A stretch of DNA of 64,000 nt from Mytilus edulis (GCF_963676685.1 NC_092346.1:50497062-50561061); one strand, 5' to 3'. Shown: positions 10,629-22,678, counted from the stretch's first letter. A program made the numbers and translations. The notes: a model not told the origin generated them from the sequence alone.

Positions 10629-12690
10629 GAAAACTACATGTGTTACAAACATCATGATGATTCTGAACAGAAAAACGGATCTCAAAAGTGCTTTCTAATA
10701 TCAAAATAATAGCATGAATACGATATTTACAAACATTACACCAATGCCATCACTGTTTGGGGAAAATTTGAAACTTTTTGGGAGGAATTTTAAGCCATTT
10801 TTTTTTAGTAATTGGGAATTTTCTCTAGGGGAAAAGGGCGAATTTCGTCTGTAATTTGAGGCAAACAATATCACTGTTTCAAATTATAGATTTTTTAAAA
10901 TTTATATTACTTGCATTCAATTATTGTTTTGTGATTGATGAAAATTAAACTGAAATTATTGTTATTTGAGGGGTCCCAAAGGTATGCCATATGGTTTCTC
11001 AAAGTACCCACACGACGTACATAGGTTTACATATATTTTTAAGCTATGTACATGTAAGCCTTACAAGTGCTTTGTGAAATGAATTTTGTCGGTTACAATC
11101 CAAAATAGTAGGATTTTGATGGCCAAACACTATGAAAAGAGAATATGAAACTGGTCCCCTGTTAAATATTTTAACTACTAAGTTTTTGACCCCAAATAAA
11201 AATGTTTGGGTTTTGGGTTGGGTTTTACTCCACTGACTGCCTAAGAGGGGACCAGGCCCGCCCAAGTGATTCCCTTTATAATCAACAATTTTTTTTCCCA
11301 CAAAAGGGGGGGGGGACCCTCTAAACCGCCTCTGCAATGGGAAGATTTGTGTTTTCTGTCTGTTTGTCCATCATCATCTCTCATCCACGGCTTATAAACT
11401 ATTGGTAGATTTTCATTGAAACTTTCAGATTATCTTCTGTAACTAATGGCAGTGTGTATTTTATTTTATTATAATGACATTTTGGGGTTCCCAATTGAAA
11501 GAATGGGCCTTTTAAATACTTTGTTTTAACTTTTGGAAGCATCTCCTAAAATGAGTTAATCATATGAAGGATAGGTTAGTTTGAAATTTTTTTATTATGT
11601 TTTTATCCTGCTTTTAATCTTGTCTTAACAAGTTGGATCTCATTATGACAAAATTGTCATGACATTAATACAAATTTTCAATATATTCTACTTCAAGACA
11701 ATAGTATATTACCACTGTAGCTTTGAAGTATATATGATTTTATCTGATTTTAGTGGTTTTTATCTGATTTTATTTGTTTTTATTGTAAAATCTTGTTATA
11801 CCAAGCCTTAATATGATTGGGTTTGTTCGGAAACTAAAAAAATTTACTTTTACATGCAGATATTTATTTTCATAATGAGATCTGACATTTTTATGCTTTT
11901 AACTCTCTGTTAAATTCATAAACATTCTATTTCACCCTTCAACTATTGATGCAGTCCTTAGAAGATTGATCAAATTGTTAGATTTGTGGATGCAAGTTGA
12001 GAATCTGCTCTAACTAAATCTATGTTGATATCAGCTGAGCTAACCTATCCTTCTATATGAGTAATAAGATATAAGAAAAGAAAAAATCCATTCTTTGATT
12101 AGAGAACCTTTAGAAGTTATAAAAAGTAGTACACAATGTCGGCAGAGACTGAAGATTATTTGAAAGTATCTGGAAAGTCCCATTTAATCTTGATAATTGT
12201 GGGTTAAAGTTGTAGATGGATGAGCAAACATATCATACACTGAATCACTATACCACATTCTGGCCTAATGCATAAATCAGACTATAAAATAATAACTGAA
12301 CACTAGTTATCTCCCTTCCTGGGTTCCACAAATAAATATAAAGATATACTACTTAATTTTAAAAACAAATAGCTTAGAAATTTGGAAGGAGTAAAGAAAC
12401 TATATAGTTTAAAACAGCTTGAGGTTAAAAATGTGAATGAATGAAATGTAATCTGTTCACTGGAGGATCCTGAAATTTTCATAAAGGGAAAAAAAGGGGG
12501 GTGCTCACCGGTTGTTAGAGGGGCCTCCTCCAGTGGTACTTCCAGTGATTTCCTAAATAATCAACCAAATTTTTCCCACCTCTGCTATTTCATTGGTAAT
12601 CTAATCATTTTTGCACCGATCAAGATATTTAGTTTGTTTTAATTACCCAGTAAATAAGTTGAGTAGTTCTCAAAAAATAATTTGTACATA
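10629..12690. other. Intergenic, no gene seen
   Basis: AT-rich. A 97-residue minus-strand frame at 11044-11337 sits in low-complexity sequence (G-run near 11306) and shows no family signature. Scattered TTTTATCTGATTT phrases lie near 11740-11790. Confidence 0.3.
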
Positions 12691-13630
12691 AAATTGAGAA
12701 TGGAAATGGGGAATGTGTCAAAGAGACAACAACTCGACCAAATAAAAAACAAAAAACAACAGCAGAGGGTCACCAACAGGTCTTCAATGTAGCGAGAAAT
12801 TCCCGCACCCGGAGGCGTCCTTCAGCTGGCCCCTAAACAAATATATACTAGTCCAGTGATAATGAACGCCATACTAATTTCCAAAATGTACACAAGAAAC
12901 TAAAATTAAAATAATACAAGACTAACAAAGGCCAGAGGCTCCTGACTTGGGACAGGCGCAAAAATGCGGCGGGGTTAAACATGTTTGTGAGATCTCAACC
13001 CTCCCCCTATACCTCTAACCAATGTAGTAAAGTAAACGCATAACAATACGCACATTAAAATTCAGTTCAAGAGAAATCCGAGTCTGATGTCAGAAGATGT
13101 AACCAAAGAAAATAAACAAAATTACAATAATACATAAATAACAACAGACTACTAGCAGTTAACTGACATGCCAGCTCTAGACTTCAATTAAACTGACTGA
13201 AAGATTATGATTTCATCATATGAACATCAGGCACAATCCTTCCCGTTAGGGGTTTAGTATCATACCATCATAACATATATGAGAAGAACATAACCCGTGT
13301 CATGCCAACAACTGTTTTTAAAAAAAATAATGTGTTTAGTTCCGATGCAAAGACCTTATCAGTGACTCAATATTAACGCCAAAATATGCAATCTTTAATG
13401 ACTTGACAACAGTATCGTAATTATATCCCTTCTTAATAAGTCTATTCAAAGGTTTTGTAAGTTTCTGAGGTGAATACTGACACCTTTGTGCTTTATAAAG
13501 AATATTACCATAAAAAATTGGATGTGAAATACCTGAACGTATTAGAAGTCTGCATGTTGAGCTATATTTACGAATGATGTCTTTATACCGATGATAAAAT
13601 TTAGTAAATGTTTGTACATGCATGTTTTAA
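12690..13630 (-). pseudogene. 5'-truncated retroelement, 3' end of a reverse transcriptase element
   Basis: A 95-residue minus-strand frame (13336-13623) contains LIRSGISHPIFYGNILYKAQ and then KIAYFGVNIESLIRS. I recognise this as the end of the polyprotein of a very common mussel retroelement, probably Penelope-like. It is followed on the minus strand by about 640 bp of matching untranslated tail (markers near 12780: GGAGGCGTCCTTCAGCTGGC). The reverse transcriptase core is absent, as expected of a 5'-truncated insertion. Family assignment is from memory. Confidence 0.6.
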
Positions 13631-14684
13631 TATTTTTATATTATAGCTTTTACCACAGTTTTACATTGTATAAGAATTGTATTGTTTTTGGATGTCATTT
13701 TTAAAAGTTGAGACAAACTGAGGATTCTTTTTTTATATGGAATTCTATTATTTATTTATAAGTTAAGTAAGGACTAGAAAGCCTTAAGTTTATATATTAA
13801 ACAAAGAATAGTCACTAAATGATTAAAAAATTTATTACATGTATCAAAAAATTTACATGATTTTATTTTAATTCATAAACTTTTATACGTAATTATATAG
13901 ACTAAGAAATTACATTAGGATTATTTACCCCAATAATAAAAACAACCAGGAAAATAGATAGTATCCTCAGTACTGTCATTTATTTTGCATTATTGTAATA
14001 TTTTGCTATTGATACCAAACCCATGATGCAGATCCTTTTCCTCCTTTTTATTTAAAGATAATTTACAACCGTGATCAAAAGCATATCACAAGTAACTGTT
14101 TGTTTGATATTTACACACATCTTAAAAGAAGCAGATTGTGTTTGGTTTCATTTGGTTATTTTGTATCATGTAGGATCATAATAATTGGTAATTAAAATTT
14201 ATTTGGAAAATCATCTTATCTTAATTGTATCAGGATGACAAGTAAAGGGGGAAGAGGTTTATGTGGTCGAGGGTATGACACATGTAAATGCTTTAATTAT
14301 ATTTAATTATATTTAGTTATATTTATTTATATTTAATTATATTTCCATCACTTGGCGTCTATCATCATCATTGGCTTGGCAGTGTACCATCAGCAGAACT
14401 TAGGGATACTTAACCGGGTTGTCTTTTTAAAACTTTATTGTCCAAACTTTAAATGTACTGGATAGCTTCATATTTGTATGAAGATGCCAAATGGTCTTTT
14501 TATTTGACTAGTTACCCCAATTTTTATGTGTAATATGGACAACTATATTTGGTACAAATGTATATGGATTCATTGCTAGGTATACATATAAAAAAGAAGT
14601 GGTGCGATTCCTAATGAGACAACTCTTCACAAGAGACTAAATGACAAATTTACCACTAAGGAGTCTTTTATTATACAATAACAT
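13631..14684. other. Intergenic, AT-rich
   Basis: No gene. A short array of ATATTTAATT-type repeats lies at about 14296-14345. It is followed by CATCACTTGGCGTC, a phrase that also occurs in the element at 20380. Confidence 0.4.
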
Positions 14685-14830
14685 CAGTGGTCTTGTATTA
14701 GTGTGTTCGCCTCAAGTTGGAACTCTGGTATGTTAAAACCTAAACGACTTAAAAATTGGTATTTGCTGCTGCTCTTCTTGTGGATTGCACAAAGCAGGGT
14801 TAATATTCATGTACCTGTCCTGAATATGCA
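14685..14830 (+). mobile_element. Degenerate tRNA-derived SINE
   Basis: The phrase GTGTTCGCCTCAAGTT, followed 60-70 bp later by AAAATTGGTATTTGCTGCTG, matches my memory of a common molluscan tRNA-related SINE. The B box is not preserved. A 71-residue open frame over it is not a gene. Confidence 0.4.
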
Positions 14831-15009
14831 TTTAATTGCCACAGGACTTTTAACAGCTGTCCATCATTACCATCATGAGAGATCGCCTAGCCTGACAAAG
14901 TCATGGTTCAGTGATTAATGTTCAGTTTTGGGATTAGGTATTTGTTTCTCTGAAACTAAGTAATTCATTATGTTTATTCAATGAATAGAATAATTGTAGG
15001 GTTCACACA

Positions 15010-16095
15010 TCTGTTTGACAAGGTTCCTCTGACCTTGACCTTATTTTCATGGATATTTTAGTCCATAGTTTTTTTTTGCCTGCAACTTTTGTCACAGAAA
15101 GCTCGACATAGGGATAGTGATCTGGTGGCGGCAGCGGTGTTAGCTAACTTCTTAAAAGCTTTTTAATTTAGAAGGTTGAAGACCTGGATGCTTCATACTT
15201 TGTATATAGATGCCTCATGTTACAAGTTTCTGTCAGTCACATGTCCAATGTAATGTTAAATTCTCTCTTATTATTAGTAATAGGATAGGTATATTTGGTA
15301 TGTGCGTACCTTGCAAGTTCCTCATGCCCGTCAGACAGTTTTCACTTGACCTTGACCTCATTTCATGGATCAGTGAACAAGGTTAAGTTTTGGTGGTCAA
15401 GTCCATATCTTAGATACTATAAGCAATAGGTCTTGTATATTCGGTATATTGAAGGACTATAAGCTGTACATGTCCAACTGGCAGGTGTCATCTGACCTTG
15501 ACCTCATTTTCATAGTTTAGTGTTTATAGTTAAGTTTTTGTGTTTTGGTCTGTTTTACTTATATTGTATGCAATAGGTCTACTATATTTGTTGTATGGAA
15601 TGATTGTAAGGTGTACATGTCTAGTGTGCAGGTGTCATCTGACCTTGACCTCATTTTCATGGTTCAGTGGTCAAAGTTAAGTTTTTGTGTTTTGGTCTTT
15701 TTTTCTAACACTATATGCAAAAGGTCAACTATATTTGGTGTATGGAAATATTTTATGATTTATATGTCAGTCACATAGGTTTTATTTGACCTAATTTTCA
15801 CAGTACATTGCTCAGTGTTTAGTTTTTTGTGTTTTGGTGTGTTTTTCTGAAATTATAAGCAATAGGTCAACTATATTTGTTGTATGTATGGACGAATTGT
15901 TAGCTGTACATGTCTGCCTGGCATGGTTCATCTGACCTAGACCTCATTTTCATGGTTCATTGGTCAATGTTTAATTTTCTTGGTTAATGTTAAGTTTATA
16001 TGACAGTTGTAATAAAGCTTTATATTTAGGACTATCAACATACTATAAATGATTGGTAAAGAAGGCGAGACATTTCAGCGTGTGCACTCTTGTTT
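15010..16095 (+). repeat. Element with a central tandem array (period about 146-150 bp)
   Basis: Units carry GACCTTGACCTCATTTTCAT, then TTAAGTTTTTGTGTTTTGGT, then GGTCAACTATATTTG and GTACATGTC. Clear units begin near 15349, 15491, 15641, 15787 and 15931. A 5' leader (AAGCTCGACATAGGGATAGT near 15098) and a 3' terminus (GGCGAGACATTTCAGCGTGT near 16062) match the inverted copy at 31880-33070. A further decayed unit lies near 16210. Likely a non-autonomous transposon with internal satellite. Confidence 0.85.
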
Positions 16096-17035
16096 TTATT
16101 AGGAAATATTTCTTAGAAGTGAAAAAGAGTTATAAAAGATATTCAAAAATAGGTTAACTGTATTTGGTATACAGAATGATTAAAAGGTTAACGTGTTTGT
16201 CTGATGAGGTACATCTGACCTTGACCTTATTTTCATGTTTTTTGGTCTGCATTGACTTTTCATGACACGGTTCCAACTAATGTGACTGTATCAGATTATT
16301 GTAAGGTGGTTTATCTGAAATTTCCGTTATTTTCATAGGTTATCGCAATTGATAATGTTGCCTGTTTTTAAACCCTATTTCTTTTTAAGGACTTTCAACA
16401 CAGATTTCAACTATTAGACAGATGCCAAGTGATCAAGAAGAGCTCGCTTGGCCCTTATGGCCTTGTGAGATAAAAAGTACAGATCAGAGAGTACTCACAG
16501 TTTAAGTGACAAAACAATTAATAAAAAAATTATGTATCCAAGACTAAAATATCAATCGGTACACCTTCAACATCCAAAGAATAAAGTATAATAAAAGACA
16601 CCATTACCAGTCAGAGAAAAACATGACCTTGTTGCACAGCCAAAATATAGGTATCTACAGATTGTAGTACCCTGAAAAAACATATGTGTTATATTTTATA
16701 TGGTTTTAATTTACTAATAACAAAATCAATACTTATACCAACAAAATCATTATCCAAAGATTTAACTACTGTGTTGAATAGGTAAACCTTTTAGATTTTT
16801 TTATTCAAATCGTATCTAAATTTCCAGGCTTGATTAACAACATCAATGTAAAATTTAGGATGTTCTATTTCATTTGAAATAAGTTTTCTACAGGACCAGT
16901 AAAACTTGCACACCAAATATTTGTATTTATGAGTTAACTGCAATTTCAGTCATGTTGACATATTTGTAGATCTTATCCTGATCATTTTCCTTTTTAGAAG
17001 AATTTTCTTGAGAAATAGCTGTTTTTATGATTTAC
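16096..17035. other. Intergenic with repeat debris
   Basis: No gene. It holds a decayed unit of the preceding array near 16200-16300 and, near 16440, a fragment (GAGCTCGCTTGGCCCTTATG) related to the terminus of the element at 20380. Confidence 0.35.
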
Positions 17036-17039
17036 GGAC

Positions 17040-17205
17040 TGTGCGTCTGTTAGTTCGTTCACCTGCCAGTATGTCCCGCTTTAGGTTTAAGTTTTTGGTC
17101 AAGGTAGTGTTTGATGAAGTTGAAGTCCAATCAACTTGAAACTTCTAGTATTACCCGATAGTGCAAGTAGGGCATCCGTGTACTATGGACACATTCTAGT
17201 TTTGC
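17040..17205 (+). mobile_element. Internally deleted copy of the GGGGCAT tandem element
   Basis: Shares TTTTTGGTCAAGGTAGT, GAAGTTGAAGTCCAATCAAC and the terminus GGGCATCCGTGTACTATGGA with the elements at 29.9, 57.5 and 60.7 kb. It lacks the start hairpin and most of a repeat unit. Confidence 0.8.
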
Positions 17206-17689
17206 TATTTTTTTGGTTTTTGTTCACTTATAGTTTTGATATTGATGGCAAAGAATAAACAAGTAAAACTATGAGCTACTGCTCACTCAGTCTGATGATA
17301 CCCTTACTGTGACTGCATTATATCAATAGTATAAAAAGATGTAATTGTTTGGAAAACAGGAAGTTGTTGATTGATGAATCTGAAAACCCATCACAGGGTA
17401 TAGCTGACTTTGAACCCAAATTTCAGAAATCATTGTAATGTAGTTCCTGAGAAAGATGGGACAAAAAATATCCATGGAACCAAGGGTGGACAGATGAGCC
17501 CGACCTTTTTAAAAAATTACTATGGTCTAATCATTTATAGCTTGTTAAGTCTTTGGAGTGATTTAGAGATGAATATTATTTTCCATTTTAGACTACATGT
17601 TGACCTCTACATTTTTTCATTTTAAACTTTTATTTGCTGTCTCATTCATTTCCAACCTTTTGCCTTACTTGTACTTTCTGATTAACTTT

Positions 17690-17990
17690 TAACCCTGCCA
17701 CATTCTGTATGTGCCTGTCCCAAGTCAAGAGTGTAATTCAGTGGTTGTCGTATGCTGTTGTGTAGCATATTTGTTTTTCATTCATTATTTTGTACATATT
17801 AAAATTAGGCGGCAAGTTTTCTCGTTTAAATAGTTTTACATAAGTCATTTCCCGGCTGACTATAGGGTATGGGCTTTGCTCATTGTTAAAGGCCATTCAG
17901 TGACCTATAGTTGTTAATTTGTCTCATTTAGTGACTCTGATGGAGAGTTGTCTCATTGACAATCGTACCACATCTTCTTAATGTTTAATA
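17690..17990 (+). repeat. Interspersed repeat ending in GTTGTCTCATTG
   Basis: Markers TGTAATTCAGTGGTTGTCGT, TATGGGCTTTGCTCATTGTT, GACCTATAGTTGTTAAT and GTTGTCTCATTGACAATCGT recur in the same order at 24010-24262. I remember this as one of the commonest mussel repeats. Shorter remnants lie near 56660 and, inverted, near 14605 and 51395. Confidence 0.85.
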
Positions 17991-18143
17991 TCAGACTTCC
18001 ATAATTTGTTGCAGCTAGAAGTTGTAGCTATGCCACTGGAAATGCTAGATCATTTTGACATTTTCTTAAAAAATTAGAGCTGACACAAGGTTGATATTTA
18101 AAGTTTTTTTATTCATTCAACTTTTAAAATCAATGTCATTAAA

Positions 18144-18349
18144 CTAAATGCTAAAAAGGATTTTTTTTTTTTGCTTGTCAGATGCAATTGTTGCAAGCTT
18201 CTTGTTCTCTACTGAGCCAGTGCAGTGTACTCCCCCATGTTGAGGAGCTGGAGTATTGCATGACCTTTCCCTTTCTCTGTAACCTTGACAACCAGAATTG
18301 ACGATACATGATGACCATTGTCCCCAATCACTGAATTTTCCATTGACAG
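18144..18349 (-). CDS. TSP1-domain gene, exon c
   Basis: The acceptor TTCTTGACAG precedes the exon, which joins the previous exon in phase (NDHPC then PVNGKFSDWGQWSSC). It encodes a second thrombospondin type-1 repeat: WGQWSSC, then CQGYRERERSC, then HGGVHC. After HCTGS the frame runs into VENKKLATIAS and a stop. One frame over it reads REQEACNNC and a stop. A TSP1 repeat normally has nine residues between these cysteines (27 nt); here there are 26 nt, so a single base appears lost. The exon could instead end at a weak GTAGAG donor after GGCTCA. Confidence 0.65.
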
Positions 18350-18600
18350 CTGTCAAGAAAAAAGCAATTATTAATTTGTGTTGTATGTAAATAAATATAA
18401 TACACAATATGGTTCCTGTATCTCTTGCTCATGGTTTATTTAAACATTATTTTTAAATGTCTGGCAAAATTTGCAATTTCTTTCAAGTGATCAAAAAACC
18501 CTCTTTAAACAAGAAGTCTAAAAGAACAAAACTTTTATTTCCATCTATGAACATATTTTCTTAAGTGGTATGACACATTTTTATATTTCAATATACTTAC

Positions 18601-18719
18601 GACAAGGATGGTCATTACAACTGACAGAATTCACACCATCTCCAACACAGTCGGTTCCGCCAATTGCAGTGGCAGGATTATTACAACTTCTGTACTGAGA
18701 TTGCTTTCCAGTGAGTGAC
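18601..18719 (-). CDS. TSP1-domain gene, exon b
   Basis: Second half of a thrombospondin type-1 repeat: SLTGKQSQYRSCNNP, IGGTDCVGDG, SCNDHPC, with the usual nine-residue spacing between the GTDC and VSC cysteines. The donor is GTAAGT in phase 1, matching the next exon. The acceptor side is one base short: the upstream exon leaves one base, but this exon needs two before TCA. If the GG after AAA were GGG, both the AG acceptor and the canonical CGGG motif would be present. Confidence 0.7.
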
Positions 18720-19184
18720 CTTTAACATTGAATAAATATAAAGTAGACAAGTATGAACTTAGAGTAGACAATGAAGCCTGCCTTGGGTTGCAGGATGTTT
18801 TTTAGCTGTGGTGACCTTGGGCTGTTTTCTGCAGTGCAAAAATCATTATGGTTAATATGTTCAGTCAAGTAACTAACAAAACTGATTTATCTTACTCTGG
18901 TTTGTTCACAGATCATATATATGTCATGGTAAAGTTGTTATGCAAATTTAGTTTACCATGTATGAATGTACAATATTTGACACCTTCACGCTTTACAAGA
19001 ACAAAGTGATTAGAATTATGATAAAAAATTAATTATTCTATTAATACTTTCTTTTCAACTTCAACAAGATAATGTTCAATATAATTTTCTGATCTCAAAT
19101 AATTTCACCAGTGATTTCAAACAATATTTGAGAAAGATCGATATGATGCATAATTTATATCATATATATAGAAGCTATCAATAC

Positions 19185-19287
19185 CTCCACATGCGACAGA
19201 ACATTCCTCAAATGCTGACCAGCTTGACCAACCACCATTTACAGGTATTCTGGATTTGAATGGAAGCTGATATCCTGCACCCCAACC
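19185..19287 (-). CDS. TSP1-domain gene, exon a
   Basis: The acceptor TTGTTTACAG and donor GGAG/GTATTG bound an open exon reading GWGAGYQLPFKSRIPVNGGW and then SSWSAFEECSVACGG. The second part is the start of a thrombospondin type-1 repeat (WSSWS tryptophans, CSVACGG). TSP1 repeats are extracellular, disulphide-bonded adhesion modules found in secreted matrix proteins and receptors. The rest of this protein is not visible, so no name is given. It reads in phase 0 at its start, which would fit the possible exon near 22.4 kb. Confidence 0.7.
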
Positions 19288-19299
19288 CTGTAAACAAAT

Positions 19300-20050
19300 A
19301 CAAATGTATAAATAATTAGGTAATGTGTCTCTTTAGCTTTCTGTGTAGCGGTTTGCTGAAATTGTTGTCTGTCTTTTAAAGATATTATTAAACCATCAGA
19401 ATTTGTTAAAAATTGTCTTTTCAGGGCATTAATTCATCATTTTGCTGTGTATAGTTTTACTTCTATCTATAGAATTTTATTTGAATATCTACAAAAAAAT
19501 TGCTAATTTTGGTCAAATCTGAATTTAGGGCAACAACCTCTTACAAGTTGTAGTCTTTTTTGATATTTTTGATTTGCTGATCATTTTGTTGCATATAGTT
19601 TATAGCTATCTATCATAGTTTTTTAAATGACTCTGCAAAATCCTAAAAGATAGTCATATATCATCATTAAGGACAATAATTCCTGTAAGAAGACTTTCAT
19701 GATTTTCTATTATGTTGCATTTTTGCACATCTTATACTGATAGTTATTTTGCAGTTTAAAGTATATATGTATAACTTTTTAAATTACTGTTTTCAACATA
19801 AAAGGCAAACATGTTTAGAGATCAAAATCCTTATTAGGACAATAACTCTTTCAAGGAGTCAATGAATGGGTTTAGCTATTTGGTAAATTTGTTGACCTTG
19901 ACTTGCTGATTATTTCAATGAGAACAATGCATTTTTTAAGATAATAGGCAAAAATGCACAAATTGGCCATACTCATTACTTAAGGGCAATAACTCAAATT
20001 TGTCTGGTCATTTTGGTGTACATAGAAAGTTGGTATAGATCTTGAAATAG
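19300..20050. repeat. Decayed tandem repeat (GGACAATAACTC phrase)
   Basis: Phrases like AGGGCAATAACTC or AGGACAATAACTC recur near 19528, 19670, 19847 and 19985, so the period is roughly 140-175 bp. The copies are strongly diverged. Probably an old tandem-type element in the intron upstream of exon a. Confidence 0.5.
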
Positions 20051-20377
20051 TGATACATCGTCAGATCCACCGTTATTGACGTCTTGACAACGCCTATTGT
20101 TGTATGACGTCAGAGAGTGAAACAACGTTTATTTCACATGTGAAATTATCGGTTTTTATTTAACTGGGAAATCAATGTAATTCATTGCAACCAATGGAAT
20201 AAGTAATGTTTAGTTTTATTTCATTTGAATATTATGGACTTTGTTTTAAAAATACTGTTCAAGCATTATAGGTTTATTCACAGGTTTCCAACTTTTTTCC
20301 ACGAGTTCACTTGTTTTAGTTGGTTTTTCCTGTTTGTTGGGATCAGTGAGAGTTGATTATAGCGATTTTGCCATTTT

Positions 20378-21677
20378 TAGCTCACCTGGCCTAAAAGGCC
20401 AAGTGAGCTTTTCTCATCACTTGGCGTCCGGCGTCCGGCGTCCGTCGTCGTCGTCCGTCGTCGTCGTTAACTTTTACAAAATTCTTCTCCTCTGAAACTA
20501 CTGGGCCAAATTTAACCAAACTTGACCACAATCCTCATTAGGGTATCTAGTTTCAAAAATGTGTCCGGTGACCCAGCCAACCATCCAAGATGGCCGCCAT
20601 GGCTAAAAATAGAACATAGGGGTAAAATGCAGTTTTTGGCTTATAACTCAAAAACCAAGGCATTTAGAGCAAATCTGACATTGGGGTAGAATTGTTAAAC
20701 AGGTGAAGATCTATCTGCTCTGAAATTTTCAGATGAATCGGATAACCCGTTTTTGGGTAGCTGCCCCTGAATTAGTAATTTTAAGGAAATTTTGCTCTTT
20801 TTGGTTATTATCTTGAATATTATTATAGATAGAGATAAACAGTAAACAGCAATAATGTTCAGCAAAGTAAGATTTACAAATAAGTCAACAAGACTGAAAT
20901 GGTCAGGTGACCCCTTTGGGAGTTATTGCCCTTTATAGTCAGTTTTTAACCATTTTTCGTAAATCTTCGTAATATTTTACAAAAATCTTCTCCTCTGAAA
21001 CTACTGGGCGAAATTAATCCAAACTTGGCCACAATCATCTTTTGGGTTAGTAGTTTGAAAAATGTGTCCGGTGACCCGGCCATCAAACCAAGATGGCCGC
21101 CATGGCTAAAAATAGAACATGGGGTAAAATGCAGTTTTTGGCTTATAACTCAAAACCCAAAGCATTCAGAGCAAATCTGACATGGGGTAAAATTGTTTAT
21201 CAGTTCAAGATCTATCTGCCCTGAAATTTTCAGATGAATTGGACAACCCGTTGTTGGGTTGCTGACCCTGAATTGTTATTTTTAAGGAAATTTTGCTGTT
21301 TTTGGTCATTATCTTGAATATTATTATTGATAGAGATAAACTGTAAACAACAATAATGTTCAGCAAAGTAAGATTTACAAATAAGTCAACATGACCGAAA
21401 TGTTCAATTGACCCCCTTAGGAGTTATTGTTCTTTATAGTCAATTTTTAACAATTTTCATAAAATTTGTAAATTTTTTCTAACATTTTCCACTGAAACTT
21501 ATGGGCCAAGTTCATTATAGATAGAGATAATTTTAAGCAGCAAGAATGTTCAGTAAAGTAAGATGTACAAACACATCACCATCACCAAAACACAATTTTG
21601 TCATGAATCTATCTGCTTCCTTTAATATTCACATAGACCAAGGTGAGCGGCACAGGCTCTTTAGAGCCTCTAGTTTA
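20378..21677. mobile_element. 1.3-kb repeat element with internal duplication
   Basis: Begins with an inverted phrase (GCTCACCTGGCCTAAAAGGC...AAGTGAGC) and ends with GGTGAGCGGCACAGGCTCTT...GAGCCTCTAG. Between them are two tandem units of about 500 bp, starting near 20476 and 20975. Each has CTTCTCCTCTGAAACTACTG, GTGTCCGGTGACCC and AAGATGGCCGCCATGGC. A third, truncated unit follows. No coding capacity. From memory it is a widespread family in marine invertebrates; its class is unclear. Confidence 0.8.
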
Positions 21678-21902
21678 GTAATCTAATGGGACACCATTGC
21701 TTTCGATGAACTTATGAAGTAAAAGAGCAACAAAATCCAAATATTCAAGAGTTTCGATTAAGAGGTTCAACGAGGCAAACGATAGTCGGGCTAATTAAAT
21801 TATTGCAACAGTACTTTACCGTTGTTCAATGAAAATACCCATCAAGGTAGCATATAAAAACCGAGGGAATCTCATTATTTAAAAAGAAGCGAGACATGGG
21901 CT

Positions 21903-22030
21903 CTCGGTCATAAAACTTTACTCAGTACTCCAAGTACAAAGAAAGTGCTCAAAACACAAAATCAGTATTTTGATTGGTTGATTCTTGAGTCTGAGTACAA
22001 AAATCGTGCTCGAAAGTTTTATGACCGCAA
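21903..22030. mobile_element. Short palindromic MITE
   Basis: About 125 bp with inverted ends (CGGTCATAAAACTTTA on the left, GAAAGTTTTATGACCG on the right) and further partial inversion inside (ACTCAGTACTC against GAGTCTGAGTAC). No target duplication resolved. Confidence 0.55.
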
Positions 22031-22149
22031 GGCCTGGCTTAATTGTGAACAGGATAGAAGTCTCCTCTTTTGCATGCATCACCCTCAATGTACATCCATG
22101 CACACTTCGTCAAAATGACTCAGTTTGGAAAAGGATACTATAGTTACAA

Positions 22150-22265
22150 GAATGCATAAGGTGAAATGTCTCGTAACCTAACCATTGATATAATGTTGAT
22201 AGTTCTAAATTGATATAGCTTTACTACAACTATCGTATAAACTTAACATGATCCAAGAAAATGGG
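22150..22265 (-). repeat. Terminal fragment of the 146-bp array element
   Basis: TGAAATGTCTCG, then CATTGATATAATGTTGATA, then ACTTAACATGATCCA aligns with the end of the inverted array element at 31885-32000. The tandem array itself is missing. Confidence 0.75.
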
Positions 22266-22341
22266 TACACATAAAGGCAATATTTAATTAATTTATCAAT
22301 GTTCAAATCGCATAAATCGAAAACAAACACTAAGGTAATTA

Positions 22342-22405
22342 CATGAACTTCAAAACCAGCGAGATCGAATGCGTCGACATTGTAAGAAGCATCTGCCATG
22401 CACCA
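22342..22405 (-). CDS. Possible upstream exon of the TSP1-domain gene
   Basis: The minus-strand reading FELWCMADASYN followed by VDAFDLAGFEVH ends at a GTAATT donor in phase 0. That is the phase needed to join exon a at 19287 (GWGAGYQ). I cannot find an acceptor upstream before an in-frame TAA, so either the ATG inside is the start or the exon is damaged. No family recognised. Confidence 0.3.
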
Positions 22406-22499
22406 CAATTCGAATCCAATTTGTAAGTCAAAAAGTTACAATCAGTACAGCTTAGATGATCACTGTTAAATCTAAAGAACTGAGGCTACGAAAACATTC

Positions 22500-22678
22500 T
22501 AGTATCATTAGTGAGTTGAGACACATAGTGATACCGTATATATCGTAACAGTAAACCAATTCGTGATGGTGACGGTAATAACAATGAGGTGTTGATTTTA
22601 GTCGGTCCTCGTAGCTCTGTTGATTCAGTTGAGATATGAAATCACACATACATGGTGGTACAGATGGCATCATACTGC
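22500..22678 (-). CDS. Possible cysteine-rich exon
   Basis: The minus-strand acceptor TAATTTCTTAG (ending near 22679) leads into an open frame reading MMPSVPPCMCDFISQLNQQS, then YEDRLKSTPHCYYRHHHELV, then YCYDIYGITMCLN. Its composition is unlike AT-rich noise: cysteines, histidines and aromatics are regularly spaced. No convincing donor is visible. It may belong to the TSP1 gene or to a separate secreted protein; it may also be chance. Confidence 0.3.

Noticed and set aside
11044-11337. A 97-residue minus-strand frame beginning MQRRFRGSPPPFVGKK
   Set aside because: It starts in a G/C homopolymer patch and has no splice or family support; probably repeat-derived.
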